The notes beneath the pieces are model-generated. The model was not told where the DNA came from, searched no databases, and worked only from the letters and a program-made list of their open reading frames with translations. Shown here piece after piece: positions 45,692 to 57,100 of a DNA stretch of 64,000 nucleotides. The translations under genes and the position numbers were made by a program. This stretch comes from an uncultured Carboxylicivirga sp. (GTDB lineage: Bacteria > Bacteroidota > Bacteroidia > Bacteroidales > Marinilabiliaceae), in assembly GCA_947503525.1 (NCBI GenBank), contig CANNEA010000001.1, forward strand, positions 744,001-808,000, written 5' to 3'. Position 1 is the stretch's first letter; every line of letters starts with the position of its first letter.

Positions 45692-48410
45692 ATGAAGTAT
45701 ATTTTAGTATCGATATTAATTTATCAAATGGCACTAGCTGCTTTCGCTCAGACCAAATCTAAAGAAGTGCTAAGGTATCAGGATGTTAGCCTGAGCTTTG
45801 AAGAACGGGCCAAAGACTTGATTAGTCAAATGACCTTGGATGAGAAAATTGCTCAGCTCGGTGACCGTTCTCCTGCCATACCTCGTTTAGGAGTGCCAGA
45901 ATACAATTGGTGGAACGAATGTTTGCATGGTGTTGCCAGAGCTGGTGATGCAACGGTTTTTCCACAGGCCATTGGAATGGCTGCTTCATTCGATCCTGAA
46001 TTGATGAAAAAAGTAGCTGATGTAATTAGTGATGAAGCGCGTGCAAAACATCATGAAGCGCTTCGTAATGACAAGTTTAATAGGTATTTTGGCTTAACCT
46101 ATTGGTCACCTAATATTAATATCTTCAGAGATCCGCGATGGGGCCGCGGTCATGAAACCTATGGAGAGGATCCATACCTTACAGGACAAATGGGAATACA
46201 GTTTGTAAAAGGATTGCAAGGTGATGATCCGAAATACTTAAAGTTGGTTGCAACCCCCAAACATTTTGCTGTGCACAATGGTCCGGAACCCGACAGACAT
46301 ACCTTTAATGTTACACCCAACTCACGCGATCTTTGGGAAACCTATTTGCCTGCATTTGAGGATTTAATGGTTGACGCGAAAGCCTATTCCATAATGGGAG
46401 CATACAATCGGGTCGATGGCGAATCATCTTGTGCAAGTTGGTTATTGCTTGAAGATATTTTAAGGAACAAATGGGGTTTCGAAGGTTATGTGGTTTCCGA
46501 TTGTGGAGCCATTAGAGATATTCATGCTTTTCATAAAATTGTGAATACACCCGAAGAAGCTGCCGCCATTGGAGTTCGAAAAGGCTGCGATTTAAACTGT
46601 GGCGATGTGTATCAAAACTTTTTAAAAAAAAGCGGTTGAGCTGGGTTTGATTGATGAAGGTGAGATTGATTTATCCTTATACCGATTGGTATTGGCAAAA
46701 ATGAAACTGGGTATGTTTGACAAAACGGAAGACGTTCCTTATGCAAATATTCCTTTTGAGGTAAATGATAATCAAGCTCATGATGAAGTGGCCCTCAAAA
46801 TGGCTCAAAAATCAATGACTTTATTAAAAAATGATGGCATCCTACCCTTGAATAAAAGTAAACTTAAACGGATTGCCGTTGTGGGGCCAAATGCCGATAA
46901 TGTTGGTGCCTTACGCGGTAACTATTATGGCAATGCAAGTCATCCGGTTACTGTTATTAATGGCATAAAGAAGGCTGTTGGCGAAGATGTTGAAGTTAGC
47001 TATGCGAAGGGTGTGCCAATGGTTATTTATGATGTCAATGAGGAAGAATTTCCTATAGTTGATAGTAAGTATTTATCTACTTTCGATGAGAATGGAGAAA
47101 AAGTACAAGGCTTGACAGGGCATTATTTCAATAATATGAATTTTGAAGGAGAGGCGGATTTAATACGTGTTGATCCTCAAATAAAATTTCAATGGCGAAG
47201 AACCATATCTCCAACTACCACGGAAGTTGCTCAGGGGATAATAAGTCGTGAAGATGCTATTAATGATGAGGCTTTTTCCATTCGTTGGACAGGCAAGTTG
47301 CTTGCGCCTATGACGGGTAGGTATAGATTGGGAGTATCTTCTGATGATGGTTGTCGCCTTTGGATCGATGGTAAACAAATTATAGAGGGGTGGGACATTC
47401 ACAATAGGAAAGAAGCTATTTTAAGCGAAGTTGATTTGGTAGAAGGGCAAAGCTACGATATCAAGTTAGAGTATTATGAAAATTTTGCGGTAGCCGAAGT
47501 GAATCTCATATGGGAAACACCAGAACATATTGCTAATGATAAAAACCTTGATCCGACCATACTCTCTCAAGAAACGTTAGCCGACATTAAAAATGCGGAT
47601 GTGGCCATTTTTGTTGGAGGAATTGACGCTTCATGGGAAGGTGAAGAGATGGCTGGACGCGACCATGTTGAAGGCTTTAATCGTGGCGATCGCACTAAGA
47701 TTGAATTACCGCAGATTCAACTCAAGGCCCTAAAAGCCATGAAAGAAACAGGTACGCCTGTAGTCTTTGTATTGATGGCCGGTAGTTCTATGTCGTTTGA
47801 TGGATTGGAAGAAGATTTGAAAGCCATTTTAATGTCATGGTATCCGGGGCAAAGAGGTGGCGATGCAGTTGCCGATGTCTTATTTGGAGGTTATAATCCT
47901 GCCGGACGTTTACCCATTACATTTTATTCATCAACTGAGGAAATAGCAGATTTTAAAGATTATAACATGCGTGCCGGTAAAGGTTTTACTTATCGATACT
48001 ATACCGGTGAAGCATTATTCCCCTTTGGGCATGGATTAAGTTATACTCAATTTGAGTACTCAAACCTAATGATAGATAAAAGTTCAGTTGCTAGTAATGA
48101 TGAAATTATGGTTTCTGTACAAGTTAAGAATAGTGGAAAATTGGATGGGGAAGAAGTGGTGCAGCTTTACATTAAGGATGTGGAGTCGGATAAATGGATG
48201 GCCTTAAAACAATTACGCAAATTTGAGCGAGTTGCTTTGAGAAAAGGTGAGACTAAAACGCTGACTTTTAAGTTAAATGTTACTGACGATTTGCGTTACT
48301 ATGATGCTATGTGTCGCGAATATAGGGTGGAACCTGGTGAATTTGAAATTAAGCTAGGTGCTTCAAGTCAAGATATTCGCTTAAAAGAAATCGTTTCTGT
48401 AGTGGAGTAA
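45692..48410 (+). pseudogene. GH3 glycosidase with PA14 insert, split by +1 frameshift
   Basis: Two frames together make one GH3 enzyme of about 905 residues. The first (45692-46639, 315 codons) holds the signal peptide and barrel with nucleophile V-V-S-D-C-G-A (Asp270), and ends abnormally at G-C-D-L-N-C-G-D-V-Y-Q-N-F-L-K-K-S-G. The second (46647-48410) continues with the second GH3 domain, a PA14 domain (L-T-G-H-Y-F-N to L-I-W-E-T-P) and the Fn3-like end. Eight A at 46624-46631 cause the break: removing one A gives L-K-K-A-V-E-L-G-L-I-D-E-G, the expected continuation. Either a sequencing/assembly homopolymer error, a real inactivating indel, or transcript slippage. The rest shows no decay, so error or very recent mutation is favoured. 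Confidence 0.85.
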
Positions 48411-48427
48411 TTGCTAATTATGAGGCT

Positions 48428-48476
48428 TAATTTGAGGTATGCTAGTTTTATAGTAATTTGCCTCAAATTAGTTTTT
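48428..48476 (+). terminator. probable terminator closing the main cluster
   Basis: TAATTTGAGG at 48428-48437 pairs perfectly with CCTCAAATTA at 48461-48470 and is followed by GTTTTT. The loop is long (23 bases) and contains a small internal hairpin. It sits between the end of the GH3 gene and the AraC regulator, so it most likely ends transcription of the 1-48410 cluster. Alternatively it is a palindromic operator for the regulator. Confidence 0.5.
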
Positions 48477-48490
48477 GAGTAAGAAATTAT

Positions 48491-49348
48491 ATGGAAGAAA
48501 TCCCTAAACATTTATACAAAAAACAGTGGTACAAGGTTATTGAATTTAATATTGAACCATTAACAGATGTTTTTAAAAAAGTAGGGGAGAAAATATTTAG
48601 ACCTCATAAATTGGATTTTCATCAGTTCTTATTTATAACAGAAGGTGAAGCCGATCATGAGGTTGATTTTAATCGTATTAAATTAAGAAAGAATACCATC
48701 TTACCTTTGGTTGAAGGGCAGGTTCAACAATATAAAAAGCATCAAAATATTGAGGGCTTTGTAATTGTTTTTACATCCGGTTTTATCATTCACGATGAGC
48801 TTAGCTTGAGGTATCTTTTAAATTTCTCGATATTTAATACGATTCAAAAGCCTTTAGAATTAAGTTGTGACAAGGAGGTAGCTCAACTTATTGAAATGCT
48901 TTACCATACATTTATTAATAAAAATGAATTTGCCCATGAGGAGCTTTTGCGAAGCTATTTGAAACTGATCCTCTTAAAGTTGGAACAAATTAAACAAAAG
49001 CAGGTTGATGTTGCCAATACCGCTACAGTGGCGATAAGCTTAAAGTTTAATCAGGCACTGGATAAGCATGTTAACTATAACACTAAAGTGAGTGACTTGT
49101 GTAATTTTATGAATGTTGATCGAAAGAAAGTTTCAGAAGCTATAAAAAGCACAACTAACCAAACTCCGAAACAATTACTTGATGAGCGCATTGTGTTAGA
49201 GTTAAAGCGATTGTTAGCCTATACCGATTTAGCAATAAAGGAAGTGGCCAACCAATTAGGCTTTGAAGAAACCTCTAATTTCACAAACTATTTTAAACGA
49301 AAAGTTGGCTTAACACCATCTGAATTTCGTCGCGCACTAATTGACTAA
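48491..49348 (+). CDS. AraC-family transcriptional regulator
   Basis: A 285-residue cytoplasmic protein. The N-terminal half is a cupin-like sensor domain (K-L-D-F-H-Q-F-L-F-I-T-E-G-E-A-D-H-E-V-D, then N-T-I-L-P-L-V). The C-terminal ~100 residues carry two helix-turn-helix motifs (V-S-D-L-C-N-F-M-N-V-D-R-K-K-V and I-K-E-V-A-N-Q-L-G-F-E-E-T-S-N-F). The closing F-K-R-K-V-G-L-T-P-S-E-F-R is the AraC signature. It lies in the same direction just after the polysaccharide cluster and probably senses a sugar from it. No hybrid two-component or SusR-type sensor occurs in the window, so this is the only visible candidate regulator. Confidence 0.92.
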   Translation: MEEIPKHLYKKQWYKVIEFNIEPLTDVFKKVGEKIFRPHKLDFHQFLFITEGEADHEVDFNRIKLRKNTILPLVEGQVQQYKKHQNIEGFVIVFTSGFIIHDELSLRYLLNFSIFNTIQKPLELSCDKEVAQLIEMLYHTFINKNEFAHEELLRSYLKLILLKLEQIKQKQVDVANTATVAISLKFNQALDKHVNYNTKVSDLCNFMNVDRKKVSEAIKSTTNQTPKQLLDERIVLELKRLLAYTDLAIKEVANQLGFEETSNFTNYFKRKVGLTPSEFRRALID

Positions 49349-49350
49349 AC

Positions 49351-49400
49351 TTATAATTATTAGCCCATTATTTATAGGTGAAAAGCTCATGAATTTTCAC
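49351..49400. promoter_or_regulatory. possible katG control region
   Basis: In the 103-base gap before katG, TTATAATTATTA at 49351-49362 matches the first 12 positions of the Bacillus-type PerR box TTATAATTATTATAA. A perfect 7-base inverted repeat, GTGAAAA (49378-49384) and TTTTCAC (49394-49400), follows. The latter could be an operator or the terminator of the AraC gene. AT-rich sequence makes chance matches plausible. Confidence 0.3.
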
Positions 49401-49445
49401 TAATTTGTTATGATTGATTTTGAAAATATAACAACCTATAAATAA

Positions 49446-51662
<2,217 letters not shown>

Positions 51663-51686
51663 TAATCAAGTTTTGAATAATGATAG

Positions 51687-51716
51687 AGCGGGAGTTGTAA
51701 GCTTCCGCTTTTTTTT
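51687..51716 (+). terminator. rho-independent terminator of katG
   Basis: AGCGGGAG at 51687-51694 pairs with CTTCCGCT at 51702-51709 with one G-T wobble, a 7-base loop, and a run of seven T immediately after. It starts 25 bases after the katG stop. Confidence 0.85.
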
Positions 51717-51890
51717 GTAATCCGTTTCTTTTAAAAACGCTTCCCTTTTCTGGTAATTAACCATATAGCTTCGTACTAAACGTTTTTAGCCATATCGAAA
51801 TTCATTTATTATACCCACCAAACTAATCTCTATATCAATTGCAAATAGTTAAAGGATGATATAAAGAGTATTACTAGCGACATTTATTGC

Positions 51891-51921
51891 AATAAAAAAC
51901 ACCGTCCTTAATGAGGACGGT
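51891..51921 (-). terminator. minus-strand rho-independent terminator
   Basis: ACCGTCCT at 51901-51908 pairs with AGGACGGT at 51914-51921 with a 5-base loop. On the minus strand the stem is followed by GTTTTTTATT. It lies 15 bases beyond the tmRNA-like fragment in the minus direction, as expected of a terminator that once followed an RNA gene. Confidence 0.6.
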
Positions 51922-51936
51922 ATTGATATTCTATTG

Positions 51937-51961
51937 TGGAGCTGCAGGGAGGCGAACCTGG
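51937..51961 (-). other. degenerate tmRNA/tRNA 3'-end-like fragment, possible att remnant
   Basis: Read on the minus strand the segment is C-C-A-G-G, then TTCGCCTCC, CTGCAG and CTCCA, followed by CA. This resembles the T-arm and acceptor 3' end of a bacterial tmRNA (typically GGTTCGANTCC then CAGCTCCACCA), with the T-arm off by one or two bases. No 5' tmRNA half or tag reading frame is seen within 400 bases on the minus strand, so it is at most a fragment. Such 3' fragments are left behind where integrative elements insert into ssrA. Confidence 0.35.
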
Positions 51962-52373
51962 ATTCTAAAAAGCATTAAATCTTTAGTTTATGTGTGTGTT
52001 TGGAATTTGTTAACCGAATAGTTCATTACTACTTTTTGTTAAATAGCTTCTGAAACTAATAGGTTTTAGATCCGCCTTATGACCGAAAGCCAACCTTATT
52101 TTGTATTAATCACTATTTCAGTATTATGTCAACTGGCATTCGTTTTAGGTAACCGAATAGATAACTTTTTCATTAGAGGTATTCATTGGTTAATAATCTT
52201 AAATTGAGAGTAAAGAGGGTTTTATGTAAAAAGGGTTTAGCAATTGAATAAAGTTAACTTGTCTAATATTAAAAAGTTGGAGAGCAAAATATTAACATCA
52301 CACTACCACGAACCACAACTTTGCTATATTAGTTGTTCGAATTGGGATGTATTCTGCTTTACTATGAAATAAC

Positions 52374-52404
52374 AAAAATGCCCAAAGAAATCTCCTTGGG
52401 CATT
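52374..52404 (-). terminator. rho-independent terminator of the minus-strand sulfatase operon
   Basis: On the minus strand AATGCCCAAGG (52404-52394) pairs with CTTTGGGCATT (52387-52377) through a 6-base loop and is followed by TTTTTGTT. It lies 25 bases after the stop of the sulfatase gene. Confidence 0.85.
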
Positions 52405-52428
52405 AAAGTTTGCAAAACAAATTGGACT

Positions 52429-54093
52429 CTATCTCGCAGAATTGTATTTTGATATTTTGGAAGTAGCATAACCAATGCGTACTGCTCTGGCTTCTACTTT
52501 TTCATTTTTCTTCAATGTAAGAGCTTGATGATATAATTGCCAATGATCACCCCCTATTTCATCACCTATCTGATACGCAATCGAGGCGCCTTGAGTTTGG
52601 CAACTTAATTCAATTTTGTTGTTAACGAATTTAAACATAACGTCTTGTGTTGTGGGCTGAATGCCTCCCGGCCACATCATTGCAACTAAATCGTGTTCAG
52701 GGATAAAACCCATATCACCAATCTCCATCTGCCATGATGCTAAGGCAGCTCGTAACTCTTTTACTTTATGACTATATACAGGGTCGTTTGCCAAGTTATT
52801 TACTTCATCTGGATCGCTGCTTAAATCATAAAGTTCTTCTATTGGTTTACTCGGCATAAATATGTAGGCCGCATCTCCTTCAAGTTTATCCTCCTTATTG
52901 AGTTGATGCAACTCCTTGGTCATAGCAATCTGTTCGCGGTAACGCAATCTGTAAGTAAGTGGCAGTTGAGGCATGAAGTTGCGTATGTATACAAATTGAC
53001 CATCGATAACGGAGCGGCTCATATCGGTATGCTCATCAAAGCGATCGGCACTTCCAAAAGCATATCGATGTTCATCTTCATTTTTATATTCTCCCATAAA
53101 GGCCTTGCCATGCATGTATGATGGAGGCTCTATGCCAGCTAAAGAAAGAACTGTTGGACCGAGGTCCATCAATGAAACGATGTCCTTAATGATGGTACCT
53201 GCTTTTGCTTTATTTGGCATGCGAACAATCAATGGTACATGAAGTCCTGAGTTTCCAACAGCGCGCTTCTGGCGTAGTAGAGGCCCTCCGTGGTCACTCC
53301 AAAAGAAGATAATGGTCTTGTCTAACAAGTTTTCCTCTTCTAGTTTATTATACCATTCACCAATCTGTGCATCCAGCTCTTGTATGTTGGAGTATTTTCG
53401 CCCAACATCTTGACGAACTGTTTTGGTATTTGCAAAGTAACTTGGTATATGCACCTGTGATGTGTCCACTGTTAAGGCATCATCTTTCTTTTTCCATATT
53501 TGCGATTCATGTGTAATACCATGATTGAATACGGCAAAGAAAGGTTGGTCACTTTTTCTGTTCTTATAATGAGCATTGTTACCCACTTCGTCCCAAGCTG
53601 TAATGGGGCAAGAAAATTGATAATCGCATTTGGCATTATTGGTGCAATAGTAATTGGCTTCACGCAAGTATTCGGTAAAACATCGTACATAGCTTGGTGG
53701 AACAACACTATACTGCGGTACATTCCGACCTGTTTTATCCTGTACCTCGATGTAGTCCAGATAACTTTCTTCTTCGGGCGAATGATAGCCCCAATGGTTA
53801 CCTGTGCGCATATTATGGCTGCCAATACTGATGGGGTACATGCCAGTTATTATGGAGGATCGACTTGGCGCACATACGCCAACCGTTGAATAGGCCTTTG
53901 AAAAAAGAATGCCTTCCTCGGCCAAACGATCGATATGTGGTGTTTCTATACCTTCAGTACCATAACAGCTCATGATAGGCCCTATGTCTTCGCAGCTAAG
54001 CCACAAAATATTATAGCGTTCCTGTGCCATTATCGATGAAGAAAACGATAATAGAAATAGGCAGAGACTCAGAATATGGAACTTTAGTTTCAT
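52429..54093 (-). CDS. S1 sulfatase, N-sulfoglucosamine sulfohydrolase-like, with C-terminal chitobiase-like domain
   Basis: A 554-residue secreted sulfatase; the signal peptide ends S-S-S-I-M-A-Q. The metal motif is S-C-E-D-I-G-P (Glu35, Asp36) rather than the usual D-D, a variant typical of the sulfamidase-like S1 branch. The signature is C-A-P-S-R (Cys74), then S-S-I-I-T-G-M-Y-P-I-S-I-G-S-H. F-W-S-D-H-G-G-P-L near 270 is the second active-site segment. The last ~80 residues form a small beta-domain resembling the chitobiase C-terminal module. It is the second gene of a two-gene minus-strand operon, 15 bases after the giant fusion. Despite the resemblance it may act on an O-sulfate. Confidence 0.9.
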   Translation of the reverse strand: MKLKFHILSLCLFLLSFSSSIMAQERYNILWLSCEDIGPIMSCYGTEGIETPHIDRLAEEGILFSKAYSTVGVCAPSRSSIITGMYPISIGSHNMRTGNHWGYHSPEEESYLDYIEVQDKTGRNVPQYSVVPPSYVRCFTEYLREANYYCTNNAKCDYQFSCPITAWDEVGNNAHYKNRKSDQPFFAVFNHGITHESQIWKKKDDALTVDTSQVHIPSYFANTKTVRQDVGRKYSNIQELDAQIGEWYNKLEEENLLDKTIIFFWSDHGGPLLRQKRAVGNSGLHVPLIVRMPNKAKAGTIIKDIVSLMDLGPTVLSLAGIEPPSYMHGKAFMGEYKNEDEHRYAFGSADRFDEHTDMSRSVIDGQFVYIRNFMPQLPLTYRLRYREQIAMTKELHQLNKEDKLEGDAAYIFMPSKPIEELYDLSSDPDEVNNLANDPVYSHKVKELRAALASWQMEIGDMGFIPEHDLVAMMWPGGIQPTTQDVMFKFVNNKIELSCQTQGASIAYQIGDEIGGDHWQLYHQALTLKKNEKVEARAVRIGYATSKISKYNSAR

Positions 54094-54108
54094 AGTAACT
54101 TGATTAGC

Positions 54109-57100
54109 TTATTTTTTAATAATACGATGACTGGTTTTTTTGTTGTTGCTCCAAAGTTCAAGGATGTATAATCCCTTCTTAAGTTCTTGAATATTTAATA
54201 GTTTGTGTTCGATGTTATGCTCGGCCAGTAAGATACCATCAATACTATAGATTTTTGATTTTTGTATGGGGTAATTTGAAACCAAGTGAATAAAACCATT
54301 ACTCGGATTTGGGTAAATCTGATGTGTCACTTCAACATCATTAATGCTGTCATCTATATTAGTCGGTTCAGCATAGGATATTTTTAGGTCATCGATTATC
54401 ACTTCGTATTCAGTGCCCGATGTCAAGTCCATATTGTTGAAATAGATAAATAGTTTACCATTACTAAGTGTCACCGTATCGAAGAAATATTGATAGCTAT
54501 CTGTTAAGGTATGCCAATTTTCACCATTAATATCTGCTCCAATTTTTACATTATTGGCACCTGTTGTATTTGTTCTTGCTTTGTAACTTACTTTATAAGT
54601 GCTTTCATTAAAGCTACTCATATCGATGGTTCGAAGTTTAATAAGGTTGCCACCTTGTCCGGCTGCTAAGGCTGTAAAATTCACTTTAAGTGCATTGTTG
54701 CCATCATTTGCATTGTCATCAATAACTTCAGCCGAGAAATTAGATACATATGTACTTTTCCATAGGCGATCCCAAATTGAATTTTCGTGAATCCAGAAAT
54801 CGCCATTAAAGCTTGCTCCTACAGAATAATTTTCGAAATGTTCGATGTAGGGAATCTCTATGGGTTGGATATCACTCTTATGAAAGAATGCATATTGTTC
54901 GCCCCACCAAGTAGCTGCCATTGCCGTTAGGTCGCTTACTATTTGTTGATAACCACCCTCACTAGCAAGGTTTTTAGTTTCAAGAGGATCTACATCGTAG
55001 TCATATAGTTCAATAGCTTTTATTAAAGATGCATCCCATTCAATTAGGTCAGGGCGATCATTTGAACCATTAAACCATAAGCTAAGTCTGTATCTATCTG
55101 TTCTGAATGAATAGGCTGATCCTCCGCCAGCACGATATTCCGATACGGCACATGTTTTATTTATGTTTTCTCCACGTAAAGCTGGCGCTAGTGAAATTCC
55201 TTGTAAAGAATTTGATGGAACGTCTAAGCCAGCTAAGTCGCAAAGAGTAGGGTAGATGTCCGTAAATTCCACAGGGTTATCATTCGTACCTTTGTCCATG
55301 CCTGGTGATGAAATAATAAGTGGTGCGCGTACCGAGTTTTCGAATTGTGTGTGTTTGCCCCACTGATTATGGTCGCCTAAATGATAACCGTGATCACCAT
55401 AAAGAAGAATAATTGTATTATCAGCTTGCCCACTTGTTTCTAATTTATCCAATAGCTTGCCTACTTGTGCATCAATGTATGATACCGATGCATAATAACC
55501 ATGCAAAAGCCGACGTTGATGTTCGGGTTCAAGAATGTTATCACCAAGGTCAACATCATCGTATTCCCATGGGTCCGGGATGTCGTCATAACCGATTGGC
55601 TCAGGTGTGTGGTATGCGTATTCAGGACTTCCTTCAGCTATCTTCTGAAAAGGAGCTAGATCTAAAGTGCTTCTATCGTACATATCCCAGTATTTCTTAG
55701 GTGCAATAAAAGGAATATGAGGTTTTTTGAAACCAACAGCTAGAAAGAAAGGAGCATCATTAGCCAATAATTGATCTATTTTACTTAAGGCATCCAATGC
55801 AATTTGACCATCCTGATATCCATCATCGTCTATGTTGTCAGGACCTTGCTCTGTAGCTGTGTTCGCAGTTACACGATAGGCGTTGCCTTGCACAAAAGGT
55901 GGGTATTCGGCTGGATAGGTGTAATCACCCGGATCGGTGTAAGGAATGGTCCATGAAAAACTATCATGATTGTCATCAACATTACGTGGATCATATATCT
56001 TACCAACAGCAGCAGTAACAAAGCCTTTATTCAGAAAGTATTCAGGTAGTGTCACTATTTCTGGATTTTCCACCCTAAGTAAACTGCTTAAATTTCGTAT
56101 GCCTGTACCATCTGGTGTTTGACCTGACATTACACTGGCTCGTGATGGGCCACAGACGGCCCACTGGCAATAGGCTTTGGTAAATACCATTCCTTGGTTG
56201 GCCAGGCGATCGATATTGGGCGATTTTATTTGTGACTCGCCATAACAATTGAGTACTGGTTTTAAATCGTCGATGGCGATAAACAATACATTGAATTGTG
56301 GAATGAAAGTTACTATTGCACTGCTGTTGCCATCTTTGATACTAATTGCTTTGATAGTTGAGCCTGGAGGCGCATTAAAAGGATTGGCATATAACATAGA
56401 GCTAAGAGATGGTTCCGATCCATCCAGTGTGTAATAAATGCTTGCACCTGCTGTTTCTGTGCTCATACTTATTTCTGCACCTACTTGATCAATCTGTGGA
56501 GAAATAGGAGCTTCATTGGATTTTAATACAATGTAATTAACACTGTAAGCTTTGGTCTCAAAAACACTGTTTGCTTCGATGCTTGTATAATAAGGCTTAA
56601 TGGTCATGAAATCATCGGGACCACCACCTGCTGTTGTCCCACTTTCATTATTGATATAAAATTTTTTATCGCCTGCCACAATGCTGTTTCCATGCAGCTC
56701 GTACCACCAGGCCTCGGCTTGGTTAACATTCGTTCCAATACTGGACAAGTCGATATTTACACTTTTAGCATTGTCGGAGGTGTTCACAACTACCAAACCG
56801 ATTTCACCACTCGAAAAGGTAGAGGCATAAATTTTAACGTCGCTGTTATTACTAGTCGACTCGATCATTTCATCACCAAAACAACGATTGTAAAACTGAA
56901 AGGGCATATAGCTCTGACGTGGTGAATAATCAACTTGATCAGGGTCATTCCTTGCGAGGAAACCCTTGCTTTCAAGATCTGTTGTACTCCAGTTCCATTC
57001 CGAAACCCACAAATCGGCCATTCCATAGCCATTCTTAATTAATTCACCAATAACCTGAGAAACAAATAAACCATTTATCATAGTGCAGTTTAACGGACCA

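Larger units (their letters stand above)
51717..52373. other. gene-poor spacer between katG and the minus-strand sulfatases
   Basis: About 0.65 kb of AT-rich DNA with no convincing reading frame. It holds the minus-strand terminator at 51891-51921 and the tmRNA-like fragment at 51937-51961, listed separately. There is also an 11-base direct repeat TAACCGAATAG at 52011-52021 and 52150-52160. Nothing else was identified. Confidence 0.5.

Noticed and set aside
46620-46640. Programmed -1 ribosomal frameshift at the A8 run
   Set aside because: A -1 shift leads into the third frame, not the one holding the rest of GH3; the needed change is +1 (or -2), so classic dnaX-like slippage does not explain it.
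52011-52160. 11-base direct repeat as a target-site duplication
   Set aside because: The copies are 139 bases apart with no inverted ends or mobile-element gene between them, so it is more likely chance or a minor regulatory word.
53500-53889. 129-codon plus-strand frame
   Set aside because: It lies wholly antisense to a well-supported sulfatase and its translation shows no signal, domain or conserved motif.
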